Of a stretch of DNA of 42,500 nt, positions 1-9,359 are shown in pieces. Source of the stretch: Chrysomallon squamiferum (lineage: Eukaryota; Mollusca; Gastropoda; Neomphalida; Peltospiridae); the NCBI GenBank assembly GCA_012295275.1, contig CM022668.1:6670029-6712528 (forward strand), given 5' to 3'. The notes under the pieces are model-generated. The model did not search any database. It was not told the DNA's origin and saw nothing but the letters and a program-made list of their open reading frames with translations. The translations under genes were made by a program, and so were the position numbers. The number at the start of each line of letters is the position of its first letter. The stretch's first letter is position 1.

Positions 1-44
1 ATAACAACAATGACCACAACAAGATCAGTAATATAATCATAATC

Positions 45-132
<88 letters not shown>

Positions 133-345
133 CCATCATAATAATAATAATATCAACAACAACTACCGGACGTATTCAGATACATGAAATTTATTATTAA
201 CGAAATTTGGTTTCAATAACAATAAGAAGTTTGGAATATACAAAATATATTTAGGCTGCTTCCAATGATTTCGGTAAAATTTAATAATAAAATAAAAATA
301 CTCAAAGTGCTATAAATACCGATCCATCAGTGAATACAATAAGCT
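1..345. repeat. Spacer with (AAT)n and (ATC)n, end of a neighbouring unit
   Basis: (AAT)n at 46-95 and (ATC)n at 98-132, then about 110 bases that recur at 19027-19135. No coding signal. Confidence 0.7.
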
Positions 346-354
346 TTTATTATA

Positions 355-436
355 AAGATATTATATAAATAAATAAATAAATTAATTAATTAATACGTAA
401 TAAATAAATAAATAAATCAATCAATCAATAAATACG

Positions 437-479
<43 letters not shown>

Positions 480-480
480 G
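355..480. repeat. (AAAT)n tract, unit 1 3' flank
   Basis: Interrupted AAAT tetramers at the left edge of the unit. Equivalents lie at the start of the other units. Confidence 0.8.
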
Positions 481-539
481 AAAACAAAATTCTCATACTT
501 TGATTTAATTACACATATATTCTCATCCACCATGTAAAC

Positions 540-1075
540 GGAAACACTAATATACACATAAACATTTATTTTCAACTATTAATTTAATTTTAACATTCAT
601 TTATAAATTATGCACTGACGTAAATATTTATTTGTATACATTATAGATTCATGAATAATTTACATTCAGTTAGTATCTTAAGTTACTTATATATAATCTA
701 AATATACATTTTCAGGTACATATCCTTTATCAACGTTTGTCTAAGCATTTATTTATGAACTGTATAAACGTTTTCAACAACAAAGACACTTGAAACATTT
801 ATTTTCAACATATTTCAATCGAAACAATTGTTTATAAACTGTATTCACATTTTAATATTTATTTTCAACTACTAATACATTTATTTATAAACAATATTTA
901 TTTTCAACAACTAATACAGTTATTTTATAAATAATGTATACATATACATATATATATTTATTTTCAATTACTAATACTTTTATTTATAAACAATGTATAT
1001 ACGTAACTATTTATTTTCAACAACTAATATTTATAAATAATGTACACGTGTAAATATTTATTTTCAATTAGTTTA
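540..1075. repeat. Degenerate AT-rich tandem repeat, unit 1 3' flank
   Basis: About eight irregular repeats built on TATTTATTTTCAACAACTAA followed by TTTATTTATAAACAATGTA. No coding potential. Confidence 0.7.
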
Positions 1076-1139
1076 TCTAAGATATACAGATAATAAGGAA
1101 ATAGTGTAGACTGAAAGAACTCTTAAATATAATGAGGTA

Positions 1140-1870
1140 ACATTAATCATTATTACTTTTGGTTATCTCTCGTTAATACAGCCTCTTGTTTAAATAGATT
1201 GTCTTTATTTAATAGACCCTGTTTCATTAGATATTTCCTTTTCTATAATATACTCTGTTTATTTAGTAGATCCTCTTTCTTTTAAAGGTTATCTTTCTTT
1301 AAAATAACCTACTTAACAGATTATTTTTCTTTAATAGTAAATAGACTGTTTATTTAATAGACAGTGTCTCTTTGGTACTTTTTATTTAATAGAATTGCTT
1401 TTTCTATAACCTGTTTTTTTTTTAATAGATTCTCTTTATTTAATAGTCTCTCTTTCTTTACTAGACCTTGTTTCATTAATAGTTTTTCTTTACTAGATTA
1501 CCTGTGTTAACAAATCCTATTTCTTCAGTATATTATCTTTCTTTAATTGAACCCGTTTATCGAATTGTTTATATTTCTTTAATTGAACCCGTTTATCGAA
1601 TTGTTTATATTTCTTTAATTGAACCCGTTTATCGAATTGTTTATATTTCTTTAATAGGACCCGTTTGTCGAATTATTTATGTTTCTTTAATTGAACCCGT
1701 TTATCCAATTGTTTATATTTCTTTAATTGAACCAGTTTATTTAATTTACTATGTTTCTTTAGGAGACCCTCCTTCTTTAATAGATGCTACTTCTTTAAGA
1801 GACTCCGTTTCTTTGATAGACTCCGTTTCTTTGATAGTTTCTCCTTCTTTAATAGACTGTGTTTCCTTAG
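1140..1870. repeat. Degenerate 18/36-bp minisatellite, unit 1
   Basis: Repeats built on TTTCTTTAATAGA/TTTCTTTAATTGAACCCG. Six regular 36-bp copies occupy about 1538-1753, and looser copies flank them. The right part overlaps the coding tail of exon 8. Confidence 0.8.
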
Positions 1871-2046
1871 CAGGTACTCTTTCTTTCGTTTCAAAAACTG
1901 GATTATCTTTTCCTAGGGTGTCTATTTCCTCTTTTTCTTTGATCTCCAGGCGCGCATTGTCAAACTGGGGCTCCGTGGTCTTCGATGCTGCAAAATCTTT
2001 CTGCTTAGAACTTGGAATAGGTGACTTAGGATCTCTTTGATTTTTC
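1749..2046 (-). CDS. Unit 1 exon 8: extended cytoplasmic tail
   Basis: The acceptor TTATTCTGAAG joins in phase 2. The tail begins KNQRDPKSPIPSSKQK, includes FDNARLEIKEKEEI and GKDNPVFETK, then continues through degenerate SIKE/TESIKE repeats to a TAG at 1749-1751. In units 2-4 a TAA follows NPVFETK. Here that codon is GAA and 44 more codons are read from the adjoining minisatellite. Confidence 0.72.
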
Positions 2047-3810
2047 CTTCAGAATAAAAAGAACATATTCGCTAACACGCAGATACAAGTAAATAAATGA
2101 ACGAATGTTTAAAGACACCCAGCTCAAAAATGCAATCGGCTATGGATGTCAAACAAAGATAAGTTAATGATGTGGTGATAAGTAAGAAAATAGTAATTTA
2201 AAAAATCAGTTAAAACTAAACGTAAATCCAATAATACAAATATCTGTTTTAATATATTAAAATTTAGAATAAAGCGGGTGAAAAATGAAATAATAATAAT
2301 CAAATTAAAAAATAAACTAAAACTAGTTCTGGATGGGAGTGACATTTCTTCTTCAAGGTATATCTTTCTGCAGCAGTTAATGGCAGCCCAGCAAAATACG
2401 ACGAACTATCAAACTACCCAATATTCACACTGCATGGATGATCGTTCTTCAGGATAAACAAATGAGTCAAATGAATATGACGGATACAGGCACGACACAG
2501 GACTGTCTCATCCTTCCTGCGCTGTCTCTAGGAGGACTGCCACTCTCCCATGTTAGGTTAGAGGCAATGGAGCATGTTCGCGACCGCACTGTTCCAAACA
2601 TTTTGGCAATTTTGTTTATAAATGTAAAATATTTCTATGGCACACCAGCCGTGATATGAGTCAAATCCAGAGTATACTTAGAAGCTGAATCTGCTTTTTC
2701 ATTGTCCGTGAATACACCTGGGTTTTACATCAACACAAGAAAAGATCTACGTGAGCGTTTAACTAAGTAAGTGTGTTTCGTATGGTCCAGTTTAAGTATT
2801 ATGAGTTTTACGTAGAATATCGTGCCTCTGTTTTATGGAGAAAGGCCTGTTGTAAAATTTTCAGATGAAAAAGTTAAATACTCTGCTTTTCAGCTTTATT
2901 ACGTAAGAAGAAGAATTATGAATGAAAGATATCTGCCGATATATTAGCAATGGCACAATGAAACATTTCAACCGTGTCACTGACAGATAAATGGTAGACA
3001 GTGTCATTGCATTTCTTTCCTTAGATTTTTTTCTTATCCTATCTTACACACATTTGACCTATATGATGTTTGAGATATAATTCTTTCAAGAAACCTTCTT
3101 ATCGAGCCCTACAATGCAACGAATATTCAACTTGCCCTCTATTGATTCACGCTTGAACCTTCCAAGGGCCATAATGCGGTCTTTGGTTGCATCTCTACAA
3201 GTATGAGAACAACTCGGTTCATGAATAGTTTCTTCAGAAGTATCCAGACATAAAAAAAAAACAAAAAAATATGGAAGTAATTAAGGACATGGAATCGTCA
3301 GCATTCGTTTCTAAACCAGTCGAACGCTGAACAGATGCCGGAGTTGATTATACGTCTTCTTCCATTTCATAATGTTAGTCTTTTATCATTAAAAAGAATC
3401 AAGTCAGTTTTGAGAATTAACTCTTCCAGTTGTTCATCTCAGTTGTTCACCTCCTCATATCCCCACAAGATATGATGATGATTCAAATCTCCCGTCAGAA
3501 TAAAAGGAATTTTAGAATCCAACGGCAACTATTCTAATTCAGAATGTTCTGTCTGTTCTTTATCATTCTCATTCTTTGTCTTTTCAATATCAGAAATCTT
3601 TTTGAATCAATTCAGCACCATGTTAAATCAGTCTGAATGGCTATGTTCGCTGTTGAAAGCAGCACCATATGACTTATCTGATAGATATACTGATACATAC
3701 AGAAACATGCAATGACCTAAAAAGGTATTTATACACACAGCCCACAAAGAAGGAAAAGAAGAAGAAGATGAAGAAGCAGATTTGTTTTTATTGCTTTTAT
3801 TTTATTTCTT

Positions 3811-3841
<31 letters not shown>

Positions 3842-3847
3842 TTGTTG

Positions 3848-3902
<55 letters not shown>

Positions 3903-5412
3903 AAGAATATGATAAATAAGTATATAATACTGACCTGCGTCTTGCAATGTAATACGCAACACCAGCCGCAATCAGCAACAACAACAACACCAGTATTATT
4001 GCAATTATGATTTCAGTGTTATCGTCGTCTTTGCTTCCGCCTGACATTAGAAAAAGAATAATTTTATTGTTGTTTTTTGTTGTTGTTGTTCCTAGCAATA
4101 TTGACTACCGTCTTTAATTTGTCTACATGGGAATACTAAATACTATGATTGGTTAGTTCAACTTACTTTGACCAATGACAGTTCTGGTACTTTATTATTA
4201 TTAGGTTCGCAATATTCGTGGATAAAAACAAATAAAGGTTAGTAGTAGTAGTACTAACTACCAGTAGTAATAGTAGTAGTAATGATAATAATAATGACAA
4301 TAATAACAATAATGACAATAATAGTAACACAAATAACAAGAACAACAACATCAATAAAAATTCTTATGATAACAGTAATAGTGACGATGATGATGCTGAT
4401 AATAATAATAAATAAATAATAATAATAATTAGCATCATTGTGATAAAGATAAGAAAAATGATGTTAACAAATAAATAAACAAAAATAACCAAGATGACTG
4501 TGATAAAGGTAAGAAGAAGAAGAATAATGACGTTGATGATGATGATGACAATACCTGGACAATTTCCCATCACACACGTTTCTGTTATGTTCTTCGTACG
4601 GTCGCCAGTACACTCTTTTCCTCCGAGCAGAGGGGCGGGGTCGTTACACTCCCTCACCATGTTGATAGTGTAGCTCCCTTTTCCGCACGAGACTGTACAC
4701 GCCTTCGATTCATTAGCCTTGACCCAAGTACTCCAAGCACCATCCGTTAACACTAATTTAGTATTAATTAAAATAACAAACGGAAAACCAAGAAAAAAAT
4801 CATCCAATAATAATTTGGTGTTAATTAAGTAGTGAATAAAGACGAGGACGAATTGATACGACAAAAATTTACTGTTCATTATAATTACAATAATTAAACT
4901 ACTAACAGTGATGAAACAAATAATTAACAGTTAATTTAAAAATTAAATTACGTACCTGGACAAGGAGGTAACTCGCAGGGTATAGAAAAGAGAGACTTCC
5001 TAGATTCTCCACTGCAGGGCAACCCATCCTTGTCCTTCTTTGGGCTGTTGCATTCTCTCCCGTGTGTTGCGTCGTACGTTTCTTGCGTTTCGTACTCGTA
5101 CTCGTACTCGTACTCGTCGTACTCGTCGTACTCGTCGTACTCGTCGTCCGTGTCGTCCGTTGAGACCGTTGTGCACGTTTGTTTACACAGAGTTCGAGAA
5201 TATATGCGCCATTCACCCCAGTTACCGTTCACTGAAAATAAACTTACTTATTGATTTTATTTTATTTTATTTTATTTTATTATTGTCATTTAAAAAAAAC
5301 AAATTATATTAATTATTAACTTAGTGATTAATTTATGTAGTTATTTATTATTATTATTATCATTATCATTATTATTATTATCATCATTATTATTATCATA
5401 ATTATTATTATC

Positions 5413-5450
<38 letters not shown>

Positions 5451-5970
5451 CATCATTATTATTATTATTATTATTATCATTATTATTATCATCACCATCA
5501 TCATTATTATTATTATTATTATTATTATTCATTAGTATTGAAATTCCTGTTTACAATATATTTTGCTTCTACGAACCTGTTTTCGGTCTTAGCTTGAGGC
5601 CTTTACTTGGTGTACAACCTCCACAATAACCTCCACATTTTAATGTGAGTTTTTGCCTGTCATATAGAAAGTGCTCATCAATTTTACGAAATTCTCCACT
5701 TTCTGACCATTTTTGCTAGTTTGTAGTCGTAGCAGCAGCAGTAGCAGTAATAGGAAAAACAGAAGATGCAGAAATTGTAATAAAAAAATATATATAGTAA
5801 TTATAGTACTGAAGATGATGATGACGATGATTGTGATGATGCTTATTGTGATAATAATATACAGAATCTTACGTAAAGATCAACATACAAATATGTGAAT
5901 ACGTACGTATTATATAGGTATATATTTATGTAGTAAGTAGATGTATTAGATGTATATGTATATTTATATT

Positions 5971-6002
<32 letters not shown>

Positions 6003-6028
6003 AGTGTATGTGTGTTACGGAGAGAGAC

Positions 6029-6116
<88 letters not shown>

Positions 6117-7357
6117 AAAAGATATGGTGAAAACATTTTTACACTGTACACTATTTTAATATGATACTGACATTAGGATGTATCTTGAGTCCAGTATCCC
6201 TAAGGTCTATCTCAAAGATACCACTATGGCCGCAGGATGGATGCTTCTCGTAGTTTGTGTAGCAGTTGTAAGCATGTCCGTACGCTTGTCTGAATTCTCC
6301 TGTCTGTTCTGTATAATCGAAGTTGTATTCATCCACTGTCAGTGTCTATATTGAGAACAGAAACACTAATTATATAAAACATCATTTGTATATATGCATA
6401 GATACATGCACACGAACATACAAAGTAAGAAGAAGAGTACATTTTATGTGATATTGTGGTTTGAAAATAATAAATATATAGAATTTAGTTAGACTATTGT
6501 CTAACTGTATTCTGTATACTTATTATTTTATTTTTTAGTTTTCGTAACAGACTGAAAACCGTATTTTCTAGTTTCTTTTATTTATTATTATTATTATAAA
6601 AAAAAAATTTAACCGCTTGGTATGCATACACATCTTGATTAAAAGAAAATGGCAGCGCCTAAATGTATTTATGCAAGATTTAACTCTGAAATGTCTTCGA
6701 AACAATATAACTAACTGTTCAAGAAGATTTTCAATGTTAAAATTTCTTTAGAGCTCTCTCTTTCTGTCTATTTTTAAAAACATTTTCTTATTTTTAAACT
6801 TTTCTTCTTCCTCTTGTTGTTGTTGTTCTTCTTCGTTCTTTCTTCCTATTTTTTTTCTTCTATCTTTTCTGTTTTCTCATGATTTAAATATATCCTATAT
6901 ATAGGTTTCATCTTCAGCTTCTGCTACTGGACTTACATCTAGATCTATCGCTATTTTCTTAAATACAGTTTTTCCTGGTTTCACGTCCATGGTGGAGTTT
7001 CTGATGTTACCATCGCAGTTTGGACTGGTGGTGCCGGGGCTTTCTCCGTAGTTTGGGTGTTTTAGTTCGATGTATGCTGTGTAGTTTTGTCCTTTCTTCA
7101 CACACAAAACTGTGATGTTGTTTGCTGGGTATTCACGTGGCTGTATTGTGACGGTTTCTTCATCTTCGTTGGTTTTAACAGAGGATTTACAGTCACGGCC
7201 TGTTAAATAGAAAACTTTAGTTAAAAAATAAAAATAAAATATTGAGGAAATGATCGGTAAATATTTGAAAGATTGTCCTAAATATTACCAAAACGAATTG
7301 AATTGTTTTGTTTTGTTTATGTTTCTTTATATGTTCATTATATTATAAAATTATAAA

Positions 7358-7406
<49 letters not shown>

Positions 7407-7809
7407 TACTTATTTATTTATTTATTATGATTATTATTTGTTTTAGATTTGTTTGTTTTAACTTTCTTAGTAATTGTTGTAGTTTATCTCCATGAACTCG
7501 TATGCGCATATGTATTTATGTTATCCGTATGAGGTGTGCGTACGTGAGTGAGCCCGTGCCTGGTCTGACTGTGCGTGTGGACTTTCAGTTTAGAACTGAA
7601 ATAAATAAACTGATACACTGAAATATATAATTTTTGGTGCTTCTCTTTTCAATTATTATTTTTTTTTTTTTTTATTTATTGTTATTTATTAACAATAATT
7701 TCTTAGCAAGAAAGAGAACAACAATAACAGTACCTCCATAACCTCTCCGAAATTCACCAAAAGCAAGTAGCACAAAAAATGAAATCTTCATTTCCTTAGA
7801 TAAAAACAT
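1749..7809 (-). CDS. Unit 1 gene: GON-TSP1(x2)-TM type I membrane protein, 8 coding exons
   Basis: Join on the minus strand: 7734-7809, 6937-7199, 6172-6345, 5577-5715, 4956-5231, 4555-4752, 3935-4040, 1749-2046. This totals 1530 nt, 509 residues plus stop, with consistent phase at every junction (1,0,0,1,1,1,2). The product has a short signal peptide, a GON-like domain of about 190 residues with eight cysteines ending in the signature KCGGYCGGCTPSKGLKL, two TSP1 repeats of six cysteines each, an aliphatic membrane helix followed by RRR, and a lysine/glutamate-rich tail with an NPVF motif. GON domains are known from the C terminus of ADAMTS9/20-type proteases; no metalloprotease is present here. 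A cell-surface adhesion or recognition role is inference. Oddities are a tyrosine/acid-rich expansion in TSP1-1, and a tail 44 residues longer than in the other units because the shared stop is lost. No polyadenylation site could be chosen among many AATAAA-like sequences. Confidence 0.82.
2400..3670 (-). mobile_element. Decayed LINE in intron 7, unit 1
   Basis: Minus-strand fragments of a non-LTR retrotransposon in proper order. An endonuclease-like stretch at about 3380-3520 reads FILTGDLNHHHILWG, followed by degenerate frame with stops. A GNEKADSAAK-like RNase H end appears at about 2641-2725 as TDNEKADSASK. The post-RNase H segment RKDETVLCRACIRHIHLTHL lies at about 2430-2520. These match the I/Jockey-type LINE layout with the reverse transcriptase missing or unrecognisable. 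It shares the gene's orientation. Confidence 0.6.
3805..3900. repeat. (TTC)n(TTA)n in intron 7, unit 1
   Basis: About 11 TTC then about 20 TTA triplets, within about 130 bases of the transmembrane exon donor; AAT then GAA in transcript sense. Confidence 0.9.
3935..4040 (-). CDS. Unit 1 exon 7: transmembrane segment
   Basis: 106 nt, acceptor AATGTCAG, donor GCAG|GTCAGT; enters in phase 1, leaves in phase 2. It encodes GGSKDDDNTE then a helix of about 22 aliphatic residues (IIIAIILVLLLLLIAAGVAYY) ending IARRR. The acidic outer and basic inner flanks give type I topology. Confidence 0.85.
4555..4752 (-). CDS. Unit 1 exon 6: TSP1 repeat 2
   Basis: 198 nt, phase 1/1. The motif DGAWSTWVKANES, then CTVSCGKG and six cysteines ending CVMGNCPG, marks a canonical TSP1 fold with sequons NES and NIT. 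The acceptor AAATTAG lies in former intron sequence, adding Leu-Thr before the Asp-Gly start relative to the exons in units 2 and 4. Donor CCAG|GTATTG. Confidence 0.85.
4956..5231 (-). CDS. Unit 1 exon 5: TSP1 repeat 1 with acidic/tyrosine expansion
   Basis: 276 nt, phase 1/1, acceptor TTTTCAG, donor CCAG|GTACGT. It starts NGNWGEWRIYSRTLCKQTC and ends CELPPCPG. Six cysteines and a WxxW motif mark a TSP1 repeat. After the second cysteine an in-frame hexamer/nonamer microsatellite inserts alternating D/E and Y residues (about 5088-5165) in place of the short loop seen in units 2 and 4. Confidence 0.85.
5343..5530. repeat. (ATT/ATC)n in intron 4, unit 1
   Basis: ATT with scattered ATC triplets between exons 4 and 5. 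Confidence 0.85.
5577..5715 (-). CDS. Unit 1 exon 4: C-terminal end of GON domain
   Basis: 139 nt with acceptor AAACTAG and donor ACAG|GTTCGT; enters in phase 0, leaves in phase 1. It encodes QKWSESGEFRKIDEHF...LKCGGYCGGCTPSKGLKLRPKT. The CGGYCGGC cluster with TPS...GLKL is the GON terminal signature. There is no ATG in frame, so the exon was found by phase and acceptor matching. Confidence 0.8.
5976..6111. repeat. (TG)n(AG)n in intron 3, unit 1
   Basis: Short TG run then a long AG run. The AG side lies about 60 bases from the exon 3 donor. Confidence 0.9.
6172..6345 (-). CDS. Unit 1 exon 3: middle of GON domain
   Basis: 174 nt, phase 0/0, acceptor AATATAG, donor AAT|GTCAGT. It encodes TLTVDEYNFDY...YGHAYNCYTNY...CGHSGIFEIDLRDTGLKI. 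The stretch of two cysteines followed by G-x-F-x-IDLR-x-TGL is the most recognisable GON core. Confidence 0.82.
6346..6936 (-). other. Intron 2, unit 1
   Basis: Pyrimidine/AT-rich sequence without genes or long microsatellites. Equivalent introns lie at 17171-17789, 25171-25768 and 37081-37687. A nearby direct repeat (TTAGACTATTGTCTAA) forms a short hairpin. Nothing else seen. Confidence 0.6.
6937..7199 (-). CDS. Unit 1 exon 2: N-terminal part of GON domain
   Basis: The acceptor TTTAACAG and perfect donor GAT|GTAAGT bound 263 nt. The protein runs GRDCKSSV to KKIAIDLD with three cysteines and sequons NIT, NYT and NST. The pattern C-x(n)-LC...EL-x-NYGES...C...F-KIAIDL resembles the first half of ADAMTS GON domains. 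The exon starts in phase 1 and ends in phase 0. An open frame continues past the donor to a stop at ETYI, but exon 3 joins in phase at the GTAAGT. Confidence 0.8.
7350..7435. repeat. (ATT)n(TTTA)n in intron 1, unit 1
   Basis: Simple repeat in intron 1 (7200-7733). The equivalents are shorter in unit 3 and longer in unit 4 (38108-38188). Confidence 0.85.
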
Positions 7810-7815
7810 GTTTAT
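7734..7815 (-). CDS. Unit 1 exon 1: start codon and signal peptide
   Basis: A polypyrimidine tract and CCAG acceptor end just before 7815. Six leader bases precede the ATG at 7809-7807. The 25 residues begin MFLSKEMKISFFVLLAFG, with a hydrophobic core. A second in-frame ATG six codons in would give a more classical signal peptide (MKISFFVLLAFG). The donor GAG|GTACTG leaves phase 1. The acceptor implies an upstream non-coding exon. Confidence 0.75.
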
Positions 7816-7839
7816 CTGGAAAAAAATATACAGACATTT

Positions 7840-7990
7840 TATGTGTGTTTGTGTATGTGTGTATTTATATATGTATTTTATATATATATATATATATATA
7901 TATTTTTTTATACTGTATGTATACATGTATGTATGTATGTCTGTGTAAGTATGTGTGTATGTATGTGTGTATGTGTACGTGTATGTTTTA
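7840..7990. repeat. TG/TA/TATG simple repeats upstream of exon 1, unit 1
   Basis: Mixed TG, (AT)n and TATG repeats in the putative 5' UTR intron. Counterparts are at 18695-18850, 26650-26795 and 38635-38775, each different in length. Confidence 0.85.
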
Positions 7991-8398
7991 AGTAATTAAT
8001 ATTAGAATATTTTTTAAATATTTCTAAATTTTGTTATGATGGATTCCAAAGTTTGGTTGTATAAATAACAAAATACAACGACGATCCTTTGCAATAGTAG
8101 GATATCCCAGTTATAAAGTACTTATATACATATATGCTTGTACTGTATTTCAGTAAATAAATTAATTAAATAAAATAAAAATGTAGAAGAATCTTAAATT
8201 AATTAATCAGTATTTGACAACAGTCGTCTGCATGAAATAACAAACTACTTACGTTTCTAAGATTTAAAAATCAGTTTTAAATTATTAGCAAACACTTTGA
8301 TAAGAAAATTAAATAATAATAACTATGGTATATTATAATTTCTACTACAAATTCCCATTTATCAGTGCGATATATTTCAAGTCTCTGAATAATACAAC

Positions 8399-8520
8399 GT
8401 CCTTTCAAAATGGCAGACAATCTTTTTTTAAAGTTGTTACGTCATGACGGTACGTAATTTTTGTCTTCGTCATAAACATTAACGTAAGGTTACGTAACGT
8501 TAGACAGGTCTAATTAAAGT
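8399..8520 (-). promoter_or_regulatory. Conserved upstream block with CREB/ATF-like site, unit 1
   Basis: This block contains TTACGTCATGAC at 8437-8448, a TGACGTAA-type bZIP site, plus further ACGTAA palindromes at about 8450-8510. In transcript sense a CCATTTT (YY1-like) follows. It lies about 0.6-0.7 kb before the ATG, so it is either promoter or 5' intron enhancer. Confidence 0.35.
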
Positions 8521-8539
8521 AACAGAAATGTTAGCGTAC

Positions 8540-8634
8540 CTTTGTAGTGAAGTATATTTCTAAAATTCATGCAATGGGGTTTTGAAATAAGCCAATTCTG
8601 AACATAAGAAATTCCTGTGATTTCTACTGAGCCC
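8540..8634 (-). other. Candidate non-coding 5' UTR exon, unit 1
   Basis: About 95 bases conserved in units 1, 3 and 4 end in a good donor (ACAAAG|GTACGC), and the coding exon 1 has a strong acceptor needing an upstream partner. The upstream edge is unclear because the segment abuts an (AAT)n tract. It could instead be conserved intergenic DNA. Confidence 0.4.
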
Positions 8635-8706
<72 letters not shown>

Positions 8707-8935
8707 GTAGTAGTAGTAGTAGTAGTTATAATAATAATAATAATATTTATTACTATGATAATGATAATGGTAATTTTTATGATAAAGACTATTATGACGA
8801 TGACAATCATTATAATAATCATGATTATCATCATTGTGAGGATAATGATGATAAAGATGATGACGATAATAATAAGAATAACAATGATAACAGTAATGAT
8901 GATAACAATAGTCATCATCATCATAGTTGTGAAAA
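8635..8935. repeat. (AAT)n, (AGT)n and ATG-type triplet field, upstream of unit 1
   Basis: A triplet-repeat block open in all frames and encoding only poly-Ile/Asn/Tyr. Counterparts are at 27444-27755 and 39460-39860. Confidence 0.85.
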
Positions 8936-9114
8936 TACTTTTCATGTACTATGTTTCTTTGTATGTTGTATGTAGGTACTATGTATATCAAAAACAATTT
9001 ATCATTTTTGTGTATTCACTTTCGAAGGATGATGATGAAATTAACAAGCGCTAAAGTTTATTAAATCTGTTCTAATGAGATAATGAAAATAAGATTGTTT
9101 TCGCCTGATTTATT

Positions 9115-9280
9115 ATAAAGATATTATAAAAATAAATGAATAAATAAATAAATTAATTAATACATAATAAATAAATAAATAAACACGTAAATAAATAAAT
9201 AAATAAATAAATAAATTCATAAATAAATAAATTAATTAATAAATTAATAAATACGTAAATAAATAAATAAATAAATAAGA
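9115..9280. repeat. (AAAT)n tract, unit 2 3' flank
   Basis: Interrupted AAAT/AATT tetramers at the unit boundary. Confidence 0.8.
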
Positions 9281-9359
9281 AAACAAAATGATCAAACATT
9301 GATTTTCAATTGAAAATTTATTTATAATTTAATTACACATATATTCTCATCCACCATGT

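Larger units (their letters stand above)
346..9109. repeat. Tandem gene unit 1 (type A)
   Basis: Bounded left by TTATTATAAAGATATTAT at about 347 and right by the TTTTCGCCTGA end at about 9108, where the same start motif recurs. It contains one gene and aligns best with unit 3. Confidence 0.75.

Noticed and set aside
360-480. Regular short repeats that could suggest a CRISPR-like array
   Set aside because: They are AAAT tetramers without unique spacers, in clearly eukaryotic intron-bearing DNA.
1504-2040. Plus-strand open frame of 178 codons with a 12-residue repeat
   Set aside because: It lies antisense to exon 8 and its minisatellite. The phase-matched minus-strand tail explains the conserved part, and the plus frame shrinks to 69 codons in units 2 and 4.
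2438-2659. Plus-strand 73-codon frame conserved in units 1-3
   Set aside because: It is the antisense of the LINE RNase H tail region, whose minus-strand reading resembles known LINE proteins. The frame is broken in unit 4.
5030-5312. Plus-strand frames over exon 5 rich in Ser/Tyr or Arg/Thr
   Set aside because: They are shadows of the acidic microsatellite in TSP1-1 on the minus strand.
6895-6936. Read-through of exon 2 to a stop after ETYI
   Set aside because: The frame is open, but a perfect GTAAGT donor at 6936-6931 joins exon 3 in phase. Ending here would truncate the GON domain and leave the downstream exons orphaned.
8514-9054. Overlapping poly-Ile/Tyr/Val open frames upstream of unit 1, with copies near 27.4 and 39.4 kb
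   Set aside because: Triplet microsatellite read in several frames and on both strands, with no domain.
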